A DNA stretch of 35,590 nt from Rhizobium aethiopicum (GCF_014197535.1 NZ_JACIFV010000041.1:1-35590); one strand, 5' to 3'; positions 25,104 through 33,052 are shown, counted from the first letter of the stretch. A program made the numbers and translations. The notes: generated by a model not told the origin, from the letters alone.

Positions 25104-25922
25104 TCAGTTTGCCGGTGGCGGCTCTCCCGATGACGCCGTCAGCTGAGTGAATGTCTGCTGCTGCCCGAGCCAGGTCTGATAGTCCGCGTCGTTGTCGACA
25201 ATGACGGTGCCGCGCATCTGCGGATGACCGACGCCGCAAAGTTCGGCACAGAGGATCTCGAACGTGCCCGTGCGCGTCGGTGTCAGCCAGAAATAGGTGA
25301 CCATGCCAGGGATCATATCCATCTTGGCGCGGAATTCCGGCACGTAGAAATCGTGGAGCACATCGACGGAGCGCAGCAATATGTGCACGGGCTTGCCGAT
25401 CGGCAGATGAAGCTCGCCGCCTTCGACGATGATGTCATCAAGGCCGTTTGCATCGTTCTTGTCGAGGCCCAGCGGGTTGTCGGAGGTGACGTCACGCGTC
25501 TCGGCACGACCGAGCTTTCCGTCCGCACCCGGCAGGCGGAAGCTCCACAGCCACTGCTGGCTGACCACTTCGACCGATGCGGCATCGGCGGGTACTGTGA
25601 TGAACTGGTTCCAGACGATCAGGCCGGGCGCCAGCATTGCCGCGACGCCAACCGCCGTTCCCGAGGCCAGAAGCAATTCCAGTCTGCGATTTTCAGGCTC
25701 ATAATGCGCCCGGTTGCCCGGTCTGTGGCGGAAGCGGAAGACGCAATAGGCCATGAAGGAAATCACCGCCACGAAGACGATGCCGGTGATCCAGAAGGTG
25801 ATGACGAGCGTGTTGTCGATATAACTCCAGTTGGACGCGATCGGGGTCCACCACCACGGGCTCAGCACATGGAAGAGCACGGAGCCAACGACAACCAGGA
25901 CGAGAACCAGTACAACAGCCAT
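25104..25922 (-). CDS. coxM: cytochrome c oxidase subunit II (CoxM-like)
   Basis: A 272-residue subunit that takes electrons from cytochrome c. Three hydrophobic stretches (about 2-20, 37-62 and 85-103) precede a periplasmic cupredoxin domain. CuA ligands are H190, C225, E227, C229, H233 and M236 (LCAELCGVGHPQM). The aromatic patch VSQQWLWSFRLPG (120-132) is the electron entry route. No C-terminal cytochrome c domain is fused, so a separate donor is needed, which the upstream cytochrome c gene could supply. The start at 25922 has AGGAGG seven bases before it; a longer frame to 25967 lacks such a site. Confidence 0.95.
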   Translation of the reverse strand: MAVVLVLVLVVVGSVLFHVLSPWWWTPIASNWSYIDNTLVITFWITGIVFVAVISFMAYCVFRFRHRPGNRAHYEPENRRLELLLASGTAVGVAAMLAPGLIVWNQFITVPADAASVEVVSQQWLWSFRLPGADGKLGRAETRDVTSDNPLGLDKNDANGLDDIIVEGGELHLPIGKPVHILLRSVDVLHDFYVPEFRAKMDMIPGMVTYFWLTPTRTGTFEILCAELCGVGHPQMRGTVIVDNDADYQTWLGQQQTFTQLTASSGEPPPAN

Positions 25923-26064
25923 TTCCGCCCCTCCTGGGCCGACCGACCGTGAAACCGCACTCCACAAATGTCGAGTTTATTATCGCACAAATAGAAAATG
26001 TCGGCAATTACGGCGATTTAGGCATGCGCCGCCGCCGACAACCCGTCATTTGGAGTATGGCCCA

Positions 26065-26466
26065 TCATTGGGAATATTGTTTGAGATAGGCGATAAGGTT
26101 GGTGATCTCCTGGTCATCCTTCACGCCTGCGAAGGCCATCTTGGTGCCCTTCACCTTGGCTTTCGGATTATGCAGATACTCACGCAGCGTCGCCTCGTCC
26201 CAGACGAGACCACCCTCGCCGGCCGCCTTCATCCCCGCAGAATACGCAAAATCAGCATGCGTCCCGGCCTTTCGGCCGAACAGCTTGTTCAGTGACGGAC
26301 CCACCTTGTTCGTGTCGGACTCGGCGACATGACAGGTGGCACATTTCTTGAAAACGGTGGCGCCGGCCGTCGCGTCCCCCTCCTGCGCTCCAGCGTTGAG
26401 AGGGAAAAGGGCGATGACGGATGCAGTGATCAGCAGAATAACACGGTAATCCACGGCAAACCTCAT
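26065..26466 (-). CDS. class I cytochrome c (c2/cyt c550-type)
   Basis: A 133-residue periplasmic electron carrier. A signal peptide (about residues 1-27, ending NAGA-QEG) is followed by heme attachment C42-A-T-C45-H46 and the axial M110 in KGTKMAFAGVK; GPSLNKLFGRKAGT is the c2-type loop. It is the first gene before coxM (142 bases), so it is the likely donor to the oxidase. The Shine-Dalgarno AAGGAGG touches the ATG at 26466 directly; a GTG at 26454 (residue 5) has GAGG six bases before it and would still leave a full signal peptide, so that start is possible. Confidence 0.93.
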   Translation of the reverse strand: MRFAVDYRVILLITASVIALFPLNAGAQEGDATAGATVFKKCATCHVAESDTNKVGPSLNKLFGRKAGTHADFAYSAGMKAAGEGGLVWDEATLREYLHNPKAKVKGTKMAFAGVKDDQEITNLIAYLKQYSQ

Positions 26467-26537
26467 CCTCCTTAAGGTCGCCAGCCACTCTCACCCTCGG
26501 CCATCATTCGCGCGGTGGTGGTGGTTGCTACGGGTTA

Positions 26538-26565
26538 AAGTTAGTCCTTTGCGGATGCAAGTCAA
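26538..26565 (-). promoter_or_regulatory. candidate sigma-70-type promoter of the cyc-cox operon
   Basis: On the minus strand TTGACT (26560-26565) and TAACTT (26538-26543) are 16 bases apart, placed about 70 bases before the cytochrome c start. This matches -35 and -10 boxes moderately well. It has not been tested against regulator sites; no FixK-type TTGAT-N4-ATCAA box is seen near it. Confidence 0.45.
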
Positions 26566-26626
26566 TCGCTTCCACGATTGATGCCACCTGGGCGCAAACC
26601 GATAGCCTGTGGCCCCAACGCCAATA

Positions 26627-26643
26627 CCGGATCCGAAATCCGG
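26627..26643. terminator. weak hairpin after the MYG1-like gene
   Basis: CCGGAT-CCGAA-ATCCGG forms a 6-bp perfect stem 46 bases beyond the minus-strand stop at 26689. There is no T-run; the call is tentative. Confidence 0.3.
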
Positions 26644-26688
26644 CCAGCACTCGGTGATCTGCTGGAGAATGGCGCCGCGCCATCCGAC

Positions 26689-27612
26689 TTATACTTCGAT
26701 CGAAAGCGCCTCCTGCACCGCCATTTCGGCCATGGCAAGCGCCGCGTCGCGGGTCTTGGCGGCAGCGATGAAGCGGCCGTTATGGCAGAAGCTCGCGCCC
26801 TCGACACCGCAGACCGCCTCCAGCTCACCATTGGTAAGGCCGGCCCAGGTTGCCGGCAGATCGGCCCGGAGCTCGAACCCGTCGTCGCCACGGCGAATGC
26901 CGGTCACGCACCAATCCTTTTCGCGCGGGTGGACGACGAACAGCAGGTGATCGGCGCCGGCCTTGACGATGGCGGGACGGAAGGGCATCCCTCTCGGCAA
27001 TTCCAGAATGCGCCCCTGCCCAGCAGCCTCGATCGCCCGATAGACGATCGCCTCGGCCCGCAGTTTTGCGGCCCTCTGGGCGATCCCGGCATCGATGAAA
27101 CTGCGGGCAATGGCCAGCGCCGCATGGAAGGCACGATCGTCAGCCTCGGGTTCCTCCTCATCGAACACCGGTTTCAGGGTCTCGAGCAGCACCGGCAGCG
27201 TCAGGCCAGCCAAAGGCCCCGAGGGGCTGAGCGCGCCATTGTCGGTCAGGTCGATCGGCAGCACGAAACCGGTGTCGAAAGCGGCGTGCAGGGCCTCGAC
27301 ATGAAGATCGGGAAGACCTGTGGCTGCGAGATATTCGCGGCCATAATGTTTCCAGATCAGGCCGAACGAGCTGTAGGGCTGGCCATCGTCGCGCAGCGGC
27401 GCGCCGCGCTGATGATGATCGAATATGCCGGCGGCAGGATCATAGGCCCCGCCGACATCATAGATGATCCGGTCCGGGGCTGGCGTGATCCATTCCAGCG
27501 CCCGGCTGCGGATCAGACACGCCTGGGGGAAAAGCCGCGTCAGAATGACGCTCGACAGCAGCTCGTCGGCATGGAAACCACCGGAATGGGTAACGAGGAA
27601 ATCGGGGCTCAT
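26689..27612 (-). CDS. MYG1-family metal-dependent hydrolase (UPF0160)
   Basis: A 307-residue DHH-like phosphoesterase relative of eukaryotic MYG1. The N-terminal signature is VTHSGGFHADELLSSVIL (H at residues 8 and 13, D15), followed by DRIIYDVGGAYDPAAGIFDHHQRG with the DHH motif, YSSFGLIWKHYG and IDLTDNG. The C-terminal part has the family's INGTKE-like and charged segments (ATWAGLTNGELEAVCGVEGASFCHNGRFIAAA). MYG1 proteins act as 3'-5' RNA exonucleases in eukaryotes; the bacterial role is not established. The start at 27612 is chosen because the family motif follows immediately; the longer frame adds 34 basic residues without similarity. It lies upstream of the cytochrome c gene but is separated by 222 bases. 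Confidence 0.9.
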   Translation of the reverse strand: MSPDFLVTHSGGFHADELLSSVILTRLFPQACLIRSRALEWITPAPDRIIYDVGGAYDPAAGIFDHHQRGAPLRDDGQPYSSFGLIWKHYGREYLAATGLPDLHVEALHAAFDTGFVLPIDLTDNGALSPSGPLAGLTLPVLLETLKPVFDEEEPEADDRAFHAALAIARSFIDAGIAQRAAKLRAEAIVYRAIEAAGQGRILELPRGMPFRPAIVKAGADHLLFVVHPREKDWCVTGIRRGDDGFELRADLPATWAGLTNGELEAVCGVEGASFCHNGRFIAAAKTRDAALAMAEMAVQEALSIEV

Positions 27613-27764
27613 CGAAGCTATGCGCCTTGTGGTTTGGCGGAGGATCCGCTTGCGGGTCTGAACGAGATAGCCGTTGCCGGCCGCTATCTCAACCCGCCTT
27701 CGCGCATTCTGCATAGTGTCGGAAGGCGACCGGCAGCCGAAACGACATGTGTGAAGGCAAAGGC

Positions 27765-28328
27765 CTAAGGCAGCGCCGGTCCCGGCTGTGCTGCAACGAG
27801 CGCGCGGCCGGCCGCTGCACCGGCATGCAGGCAGATCAGCCCGATTGCGGCGAGAGAATTGATCAAAAAAACCTCGGCGACGACGGCTGCCGAAAACGCA
27901 CCATCGCCGGACGGAAGCACGACCGTCGCGGCAAAGAGCACTGTTTCATAGGCGACGAACCCGGCGATAAAGGCGCCGGCCATGGTGACGGCAAGGCTGG
28001 CCTTGAGGCGGAGCACGCCGAGTGATGCCACGAGCGATCCATATGCGGCGATTCCGATCGCCAGCCCCCAGGCAAAGCTGTCGAAGGTCTGGGGATAGCC
28101 GAGTATGAGATATCCGACCGTCTGGTTGGCAAGCCAGGCGAGCAGCACCGCCATTATCGCCATTTTTCGGGGAAGAACGACCGCCGAGACTGCCGCCAGG
28201 GCAACGAAAGGCGTGACGCAGGCGAAAAGCAGGCTGAGAGCGACGCTGGCGCCGGCAATGACCGTGACCCAGGCGATGGCGAAACCGGGAGCTGCCGGGC
28301 GCAAAGGAAGCTGATTTCGTTCGAGCAT
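27765..28328 (-). CDS. multi-pass membrane protein, hypothetical
   Basis: A 187-residue protein with about six membrane helices covering most of its length (FAIAWVTVIAGASVALSLLF, MAIMAVLLAWLANQTVGYLI, FAWGLAIGIAAYGSLVASLG, LAVTMAGAFIAGFVAYETVLF, VAEVFLINSLAAIGLICLH). No transporter motif is recognised. The ATG at 28328 has GGAG before it; a longer frame from 28436 would overlap the upstream gene. It follows the blh-like gene on the same strand with 97 bases between, so it may share its transcript and act in sulfide or metal handling, but this is only context. Confidence 0.7.
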   Translation of the reverse strand: MLERNQLPLRPAAPGFAIAWVTVIAGASVALSLLFACVTPFVALAAVSAVVLPRKMAIMAVLLAWLANQTVGYLILGYPQTFDSFAWGLAIGIAAYGSLVASLGVLRLKASLAVTMAGAFIAGFVAYETVLFAATVVLPSGDGAFSAAVVAEVFLINSLAAIGLICLHAGAAAGRALVAAQPGPALP

Positions 28329-28425
28329 TTCGAAACTCCGTTCGACCGGGCGCATACATTCCGGGAAATCATAGGCCAGTCCGGGAAAAAGGCCAGCGAG
28401 CTCATGACGGCCGTCGCCGCCTCCA

Positions 28426-29706
28426 TCATAAGGCATCCAGCGGAATCTTCAGATACCGGCGGCCGTTCTCCTCTGGTTCCGGCAGCTGGCCGCCGCGGAT
28501 GTTGACCTGCAGCGCATGCAGCATCAGCTTCGGCTTGGGCAGCGTACGGTCGCGCGCCTGACGCAACGCCACGAAACCGGCCTCATCCATGCCTGCAATA
28601 TGCGGATTGGCGCGCTTTTGGGCTGCGACCGTGCTTTCCCAGCGCGGGTGACGACCGCCCGGCTGATAATCGTGGCCGGAAAAGAGCCGAGTCTCCTCGG
28701 GCAGCGACAGGATCGCCTGGATCGACTGCCAGAGGGCGGCCGCACTGCCGCCCGGAAAATCCGCTCGCGCAGTCCCCGAATCCGGCGTGAACATCGTATC
28801 ATGCACGAAGGCGGCGTCGCCGACCACATAGGTCACCGATGCCAGCGTATGGCCGGGCGAAAACATCACACGGGCGGTAAGACCGCCGATTTCAAACGTG
28901 TCGCCGTCGGCAAACAGCCGGTCCCATTGCGAGCCTTCGATCGCGAGCGCCGGCCAGTTATAGATCTCTTTCCAAAGCCTCTGCACATCGGTGACATGGA
29001 CGCCTATCGCCGTCGGCGCGCCAGTCTTTCCGTTGAGATAATGGGCGGCGGAGAAGTGATCGGCATGCGGATGCGTGTCTAGTATCCACTCGACGGTCAT
29101 CCGCTCGCTTTCGATGTAGGCAAGGATGGCATCGGCGTTCACCGTTCCCGTCGCGCCCGACATCTCGTCGAAGTCGAGCACCGGATCGATGATGGCACAG
29201 CGTTTCGTCGCCGGATCGGAGACGACATATTGCACGCTGCAGGTGCGGGGTTCGAAGAAGGCCTTCACCTGAGGCCGCGGGCTTGCCGCTTTTTCGAGCC
29301 AGCGGCGCGCGCCGGCAAGATCGAAACCGAGGCCTTCGCCGAAGGTCTGGACATCCGCCGCCTTCATCCGCCCTTCGAGCACCTCGCCCAGCACATAGAG
29401 CGTCAACGCCCGCGTACCGCTCTTGCAATGGGCAACGACCGGCCCCCTCGCCTCAGCCATCGCCGCCTGAAAGCCGGCAATATCGGCCTCGGTGATCTCG
29501 CTCCCATTGACCGGCACGAATCTATAGGAAAGCCCGGCGGCGGCGGCGGAAATCTTTTCTGCCGCATTGCCTGGCTGGCCCGGCTCCTCGCCATCGGGTC
29601 TGGCGTTGATAACGGCGGCGAACCCCTGCTTGGCGAAATCGACAAAACCGGCTGGGTCGGGCTGCCCCGCCACCGATATCCGCTCATTGACCCTCACGGG
29701 CATCAT
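28426..29706 (-). CDS. blh: Blh: DUF442/rhodanese-like plus sulfur dioxygenase fusion
   Basis: A 426-residue two-domain enzyme. Residues 1-140 are the TIGR01244/DUF442 phosphatase-rhodanese-like domain with the active cysteine C94 in VAHCKSGTRA. Residues 145-426 are a metallo-beta-lactamase-fold persulfide dioxygenase of the ETHE1 type: THPHADH (211-217), the metal histidine in FSPGHTLASVTY, the bridging Asp region HDTMFTPDSG, and FSGHDYQPGG. The fusion is known as Blh in the BigR operons of Agrobacterium and Xylella, where it detoxifies hydrogen sulfide via persulfide oxidation to sulfite. Here bigR and the YeeE/YedE permease genes are not adjacent. GGAGG lies before tandem ATG codons at 29706 and 29703; either may be used. 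Confidence 0.93.
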   Translation of the reverse strand: MMPVRVNERISVAGQPDPAGFVDFAKQGFAAVINARPDGEEPGQPGNAAEKISAAAAGLSYRFVPVNGSEITEADIAGFQAAMAEARGPVVAHCKSGTRALTLYVLGEVLEGRMKAADVQTFGEGLGFDLAGARRWLEKAASPRPQVKAFFEPRTCSVQYVVSDPATKRCAIIDPVLDFDEMSGATGTVNADAILAYIESERMTVEWILDTHPHADHFSAAHYLNGKTGAPTAIGVHVTDVQRLWKEIYNWPALAIEGSQWDRLFADGDTFEIGGLTARVMFSPGHTLASVTYVVGDAAFVHDTMFTPDSGTARADFPGGSAAALWQSIQAILSLPEETRLFSGHDYQPGGRHPRWESTVAAQKRANPHIAGMDEAGFVALRQARDRTLPKPKLMLHALQVNIRGGQLPEPEENGRRYLKIPLDAL

Positions 29707-29819
29707 CGAAGCCTCCGCGCCGCCTTGACCACGCAGTATCGCACGTATAACCGTACAATCTCACAAGTATATTGCCGAGCGCAAGAATAGAGGCGCCTGA
29801 TCTCGCGCTCGCCCGCTCC

Positions 29820-30071
29820 TCAAAACGACAGCGTCGCCGCCCCTTGCCTGATCTCCGCATGCACGGCACCGCCGCCGACGATGACGACGCCGTCGAGCAG
29901 ATCTACCTGCCCGTAACCTCCCGGCGGTGTGAAGGTTTCCCACAGGCCGAATGCGCCACCGGTCTCGGCGGCCGTGGCATGGATGACGATTCCCGCCCCG
30001 AACGGCGTCTTGGCAATCCGGTCCCTGCCAGGCAGAGAAACGACGGCATTTTCGAAACTCGACATATCCAC
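29820..30071 (-). pseudogene. short cupin-like N-terminal remnant
   Basis: An 83-residue frame. Its first 50 residues (SFENAVVSLPGRDRIAKTPF, then GAGIVIHATAAETGGAFGLWETFTPPG) resemble the start of single-domain cupins that usually run to 130-170 residues. The histidine-rich metal-binding half expected next (HxHxxxE...) is missing; instead 33 residues ending GGGAVHAEIRQGAATLSF follow. None of the other frames in the next 150 bases supplies the lost half. It may be an internally deleted cupin gene, or a real short protein of a family I do not know. It lies between blh and the VOC gene on the same strand, 36 bases after the latter. Confidence 0.45.
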
Positions 30072-30107
30072 CTCCCCCTACGGCGGTATCTGATAAGGCC
30101 GGCGTCC

Positions 30108-30482
30108 TTACGCCTGCGGTTCGTTGATCATTGCCTCGATATTGTATCCATCGGGATCGAGGACGAAGCAGGCATAATAGTTTCCGGCATATTCCGGCCT
30201 CGGACCGGGCGCGCCGTTATCCCGCGCTCCGGCCAGAAGGGCCGCCTGATAAAAGGCCGCGACCTCCGTCCTGTCTCGCACCCGGAAGGCGACGTGCACA
30301 CGCGTGAGCGGCGGCTTGTCGTCAGTGCGCTGGATCTCGAACAGGCTGCCGCCGACGTCGAAGGCCCAGAACACGCCCTCCTTGCCGAAGGCGCAGCGAT
30401 AGCCAAGGGGCCCGAGAGCGCTTTCGTAGAATGCCTTGCTCTTCTCGAGGTCACTCACAGCGATGGTGATGTGATCGATCAT
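30108..30482 (-). CDS. VOC (glyoxalase/bleomycin resistance) family protein
   Basis: A 124-residue protein of the vicinal oxygen chelate fold with two beta-alpha-beta-beta-beta modules. Metal-binding positions can be read as H4 (MIDHITIAV), H64 (RVHVAFRV) and E117 (GYNIEAMIN). The segment ACFVLDPDGYNIE is the classical last motif. The family covers glyoxalases, dioxygenases, fosfomycin-type resistance enzymes and isomerases, so the reaction cannot be assigned. Its stop lies 36 bases before the cupin-like remnant and the two may share a transcript. Confidence 0.92.
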   Translation of the reverse strand: MIDHITIAVSDLEKSKAFYESALGPLGYRCAFGKEGVFWAFDVGGSLFEIQRTDDKPPLTRVHVAFRVRDRTEVAAFYQAALLAGARDNGAPGPRPEYAGNYYACFVLDPDGYNIEAMINEPQA

Positions 30483-30643
30483 CTCATCTCTCCCATTCCG
30501 CTCCTGTCATGATTGATGCCCTCTTTTCGAGCCTCTCACGTGCATCTCCCGATGGCAATGCACGCCGGCCGCAATCAGTCCGTTTGGCCGCTCGACATCC
30601 AATGTGACGTCCGTTTATGGTCTGCAGGAAGGGAATGCCGCAA

Positions 30644-31174
30644 ATGCCTTACGGGATCAGCCTCAAATGTTTGAACGACACCGCCTCGCCGGTTTTCAAG
30701 CTCTGGGATGACGCCGCAGCATTCGAAGAGACGGCTTCGATGCGGGCTTTGAATTATCCGCCTCATATTACCCTCGCCGTTTATCAGGAGATTGCGGTGG
30801 ACCGGTTGGCAGAGGCAGCCGAGCGTGTTTTCCGCATCCACCCTGCCGTAGCGTTAAGTTTTGCAGGAATCGGTTACTTTGAGAACGAATTCCTCGTCTT
30901 ATGGGCGCGGCCGAACCAAGACGAACGCCTCTTCCAGCTGCATGCGGCGCTTCACCGGGAAATCGATCCCGTCCACTGTCACGAGTGCTATCGGCCCGGC
31001 AATTGGGTGCCGCATTGCACGATCGCCACCAAAATCCCGAAGGCAAAATCGCAGGCAGCGATCAACTGGGCAAATCGCAACCGGATGCAATTCTCGGTGA
31101 CTCTCGATGCCGTAGACTGTGTGAGATTTCCGCCGGTCGAAATCTTGAGCGAAATCGGACTGGCGTCGCAATGA
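30644..31174 (+). CDS. 2'-5' RNA ligase / 2H phosphoesterase family protein
   Basis: A 176-residue 2H phosphoesterase. The two HxT motifs are H41-I-T43 (YPPHITLAVY) and H124-C-T126 (WVPHCTIATKI), at the normal spacing of about 80 residues. Family members open or form 2'-5' or cyclic phosphodiester bonds in RNA or nucleotides; the substrate is unknown here. Three in-frame ATGs lie at 30617, 30635 and 30644; AGGAAGGG is best placed for 30644, whose MPYGISL fits the family's first strand. It is divergent from the VOC gene and convergent with a secreted protein gene. Confidence 0.88.
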   Translation: MPYGISLKCLNDTASPVFKLWDDAAAFEETASMRALNYPPHITLAVYQEIAVDRLAEAAERVFRIHPAVALSFAGIGYFENEFLVLWARPNQDERLFQLHAALHREIDPVHCHECYRPGNWVPHCTIATKIPKAKSQAAINWANRNRMQFSVTLDAVDCVRFPPVEILSEIGLASQ

Positions 31175-31216
31175 TCGCGGACAGCGCCGGCGCTTTGGCG
31201 AAGCTCGCGGCCCTCA

Positions 31217-31252
31217 GGAGAACGCGGGTAATGGCGTCATAACGCGTTCTCC
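31217..31252. terminator. hairpin between convergent genes
   Basis: GGAGAACGCG and CGCGTTCTCC are perfect 10-base inverted copies around a 16-base loop in the 96-base gap between the RNA ligase-like and secreted protein genes. It could end both transcripts. No T-run follows. Confidence 0.6.
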
Positions 31253-31270
31253 AAGCGCGGATACGTGAAG

Positions 31271-31666
31271 TCAATCCCGGCCCTGCAGGCGATCCATCAC
31301 CTGGAGCAACAGATCGGCGCAAACCTTCGTCGGTTCGTCCTCAGCGCATTTCAGGTCGATCCGTGTATTTCCATCCTCGATCTGAAAACGGGCCGCCTTG
31401 GACAGCGGCGGCAGGCGATGACCACGATAACCACGGAAGCCCATGTCGCCTCTCGAACCATGCCATCGGTCGTCGGGGCGGTCTCGGGACTGGTCATCCA
31501 GCCCGTGACGCATCACCCTCTCATCATCAGGCGCCAGCGGGGGTGGCGATGCAGGTTCGTTCGCTGCGGGCGGCTCGCCGGCGGGTGGTGGGGTGGGCGG
31601 CTGTTGAGCGAAGGCGGCGGCGGCCGATGCTGCAAGGGCAAGACCGGACAACAAGAGTCTTTGCAT
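31271..31666 (-). CDS. proline-rich secreted protein, hypothetical
   Basis: A 131-residue protein with a clear signal peptide (MQRLLLSGLALAASAAAAFAQ, cut after AFA). A proline/alanine-rich linker (about 22-48) is followed by a charged stretch and a C-terminal part with two cysteines (DLKCAEDEPTKVCADLLLQVMDRL) that may form a disulfide in the periplasm. The pattern IDLKCAEDEPTKVCADLL suggests a short alphaproteobacterial periplasmic family that I cannot name. It is divergent from ftsZ2. Confidence 0.75.
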   Translation of the reverse strand: MQRLLLSGLALAASAAAAFAQQPPTPPPAGEPPAANEPASPPPLAPDDERVMRHGLDDQSRDRPDDRWHGSRGDMGFRGYRGHRLPPLSKAARFQIEDGNTRIDLKCAEDEPTKVCADLLLQVMDRLQGRD

Positions 31667-31983
31667 GGGGATGTTCCTTTCAGAGAAGACGCATGCCTGT
31701 AAACACCGCGGCGCGGCTTTAGTTCACGCCCCGTTGGCGCTTGTGATCGAAATCACCAGCGCGGCTAGGACATTTCACCTGCGAACACGCCGTGCTGCGA
31801 GAGGAAGCGCCATGCGCTGCCCGCCGCTTCGGATTTGCCGACGCAGAGCTGACGAGAACTTCGCGTCTCTCAGGCGCCACCGCTTCTTTCGCCTCGCCTC
31901 TGCCTTGTTGGGCGACTATGCTCAACGCCGATTCGCTGTCCGCGACGAGGGCGTGCGGAAACGAGATATCGAAGGAGAAGACG
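31667..31983. other. divergent upstream region of ftsZ2
   Basis: These 317 bases separate the secreted protein gene from the FtsZ core start at 31984. They contain the palindrome at 31743-31756 and, close to the start, GAAGGAGAAG as ribosome binding site. The ftsZ2 frame is open back to 31792, but the added residues show no similarity to FtsZ. Confidence 0.5.
31743..31756. promoter_or_regulatory. GTGAT-CGAA-ATCAC palindrome, CRP/FNR-like site
   Basis: GTGATCGAAATCAC is a perfect 5-bp inverted repeat with a 4-base spacer; with flanks it reads TTGTGATCGAAATCACC, close to the TGTGA-N6-TCACA pattern of CRP-type regulators. It lies 87 bases before the start of the secreted protein gene and 228 bases before that of ftsZ2, so either gene could be its target. 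Confidence 0.5.
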
Positions 31984-33006
31984 ATGACGGACGCCAAGAG
32001 CGGCATTACCGGGCTGCGGCCGCAAATCACCGTGGTTGGCGTCGGCGGCGGCGGTGGCAATGCGATCAACAATATGATCGCGGAAAAACTGGCAGGCGTC
32101 GAATTCGTCGCCGCAAACACCGATGCCCAGGTTCTCGCCACCTCCAAGGCATCGCGCCGCATCCAGCTCGGCGCGAATGTGACGGAGGGCCTCGGCGCCG
32201 GTTCCCTGCCGGAAATCGGACATGCGGCGGCAGAAGAATCGCTCGACGAGATCATGGATCACCTGGCAGGATCACACATGTGTTTCGTCACCGCCGGCAT
32301 GGGTGGAGGAACGGGCACCGGCGCAGCCCCGGTCATCGCGCGCGCCGCACGTGCGGCCGGCATCTTGACCGTTGGCGTCGTCACCAAGCCGTTTACCTTC
32401 GAGGGCAATCGCCGCATGCGGACTGCGGAGGCTGGCATCGAGGCGCTTCGTCAGGCCGCCGATACCGTTATCGTCATTCCCAATCAGAATCTCTTCCGCA
32501 TCGCCGATGCGAAAACCACCTTCGCCGATGCCTTCATGACGGCCGACCGCGTGCTCTTTGCCGGCGTCGGCTGCATCACCGATCTCATCGTCAAGGAAGG
32601 TCTGATCAACCTTGATTTCGCCGACGTGAAGTCGGTCATGCAGGGCATGGGCCGCGCGATGATGGGCACCGGTGAAGCCGCCGGCGAAAGCCGGGCGATG
32701 AAGGCGGCGGAAGCGGCAATCGCAAATCCGCTTCTGGACGATATCTCGATGAAGGGCGCCAAAGGCGTGCTGATCTCGATCTCCGGCGGCTCGGATATGA
32801 CCCTGTTCGAAGTGGACGAAGCGGCAAGCCGCATTCGCGACGAAGTGCAGGACGACGCCGATATCGTCGTCGGCGCGATTTTCGACCGCAGCCTCGACGG
32901 CAAATTCCGCGTCTCGGTGGTGGCGACTGGCCTGGACGGAAACTCTCTCTCTGCGTCCCCTTCTCACGCGCCGGCTGAACCCATGCAGACGCGCACGCTG
33001 CAGTAA
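31984..33006 (+). CDS. ftsZ2: FtsZ2: tail-less tubulin-like GTPase
   Basis: A 340-residue FtsZ paralogue. The GTP-binding domain is intact: ITVVGVGGGGGNAINNM (15-31), the tubulin signature GGGTGTG (107-113), and the T7 synergy loop NLDFAD (209-214) with both aspartates, so GTP hydrolysis in a filament is likely. The second domain ends near residue 318 (RVSVVATGLDG), followed by only about 20 residues; the long linker and the FtsA-binding tail peptide of cell-division FtsZ are absent. This matches FtsZ2 of Sinorhizobium meliloti, which lacks the C-terminal region. It cannot bind FtsA in the usual way, so it may co-polymerise with or modulate main FtsZ. The start has a GGAGA site and MTDAKSG begins before the GTPase fold. 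Confidence 0.94.
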   Translation: MTDAKSGITGLRPQITVVGVGGGGGNAINNMIAEKLAGVEFVAANTDAQVLATSKASRRIQLGANVTEGLGAGSLPEIGHAAAEESLDEIMDHLAGSHMCFVTAGMGGGTGTGAAPVIARAARAAGILTVGVVTKPFTFEGNRRMRTAEAGIEALRQAADTVIVIPNQNLFRIADAKTTFADAFMTADRVLFAGVGCITDLIVKEGLINLDFADVKSVMQGMGRAMMGTGEAAGESRAMKAAEAAIANPLLDDISMKGAKGVLISISGGSDMTLFEVDEAASRIRDEVQDDADIVVGAIFDRSLDGKFRVSVVATGLDGNSLSASPSHAPAEPMQTRTLQ

Positions 33007-33052
33007 TACGGTCGCTGTTACCACGGCTCACTCATGGCCGGCTGCCGGATAA

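Noticed and set aside
29743..29770. A possible BigR operator upstream of blh (GTATAACCGTAC and nearby GTATA)
   Set aside because: Only three to five bases are symmetrical and I cannot recall the exact BigR box well enough to match it.
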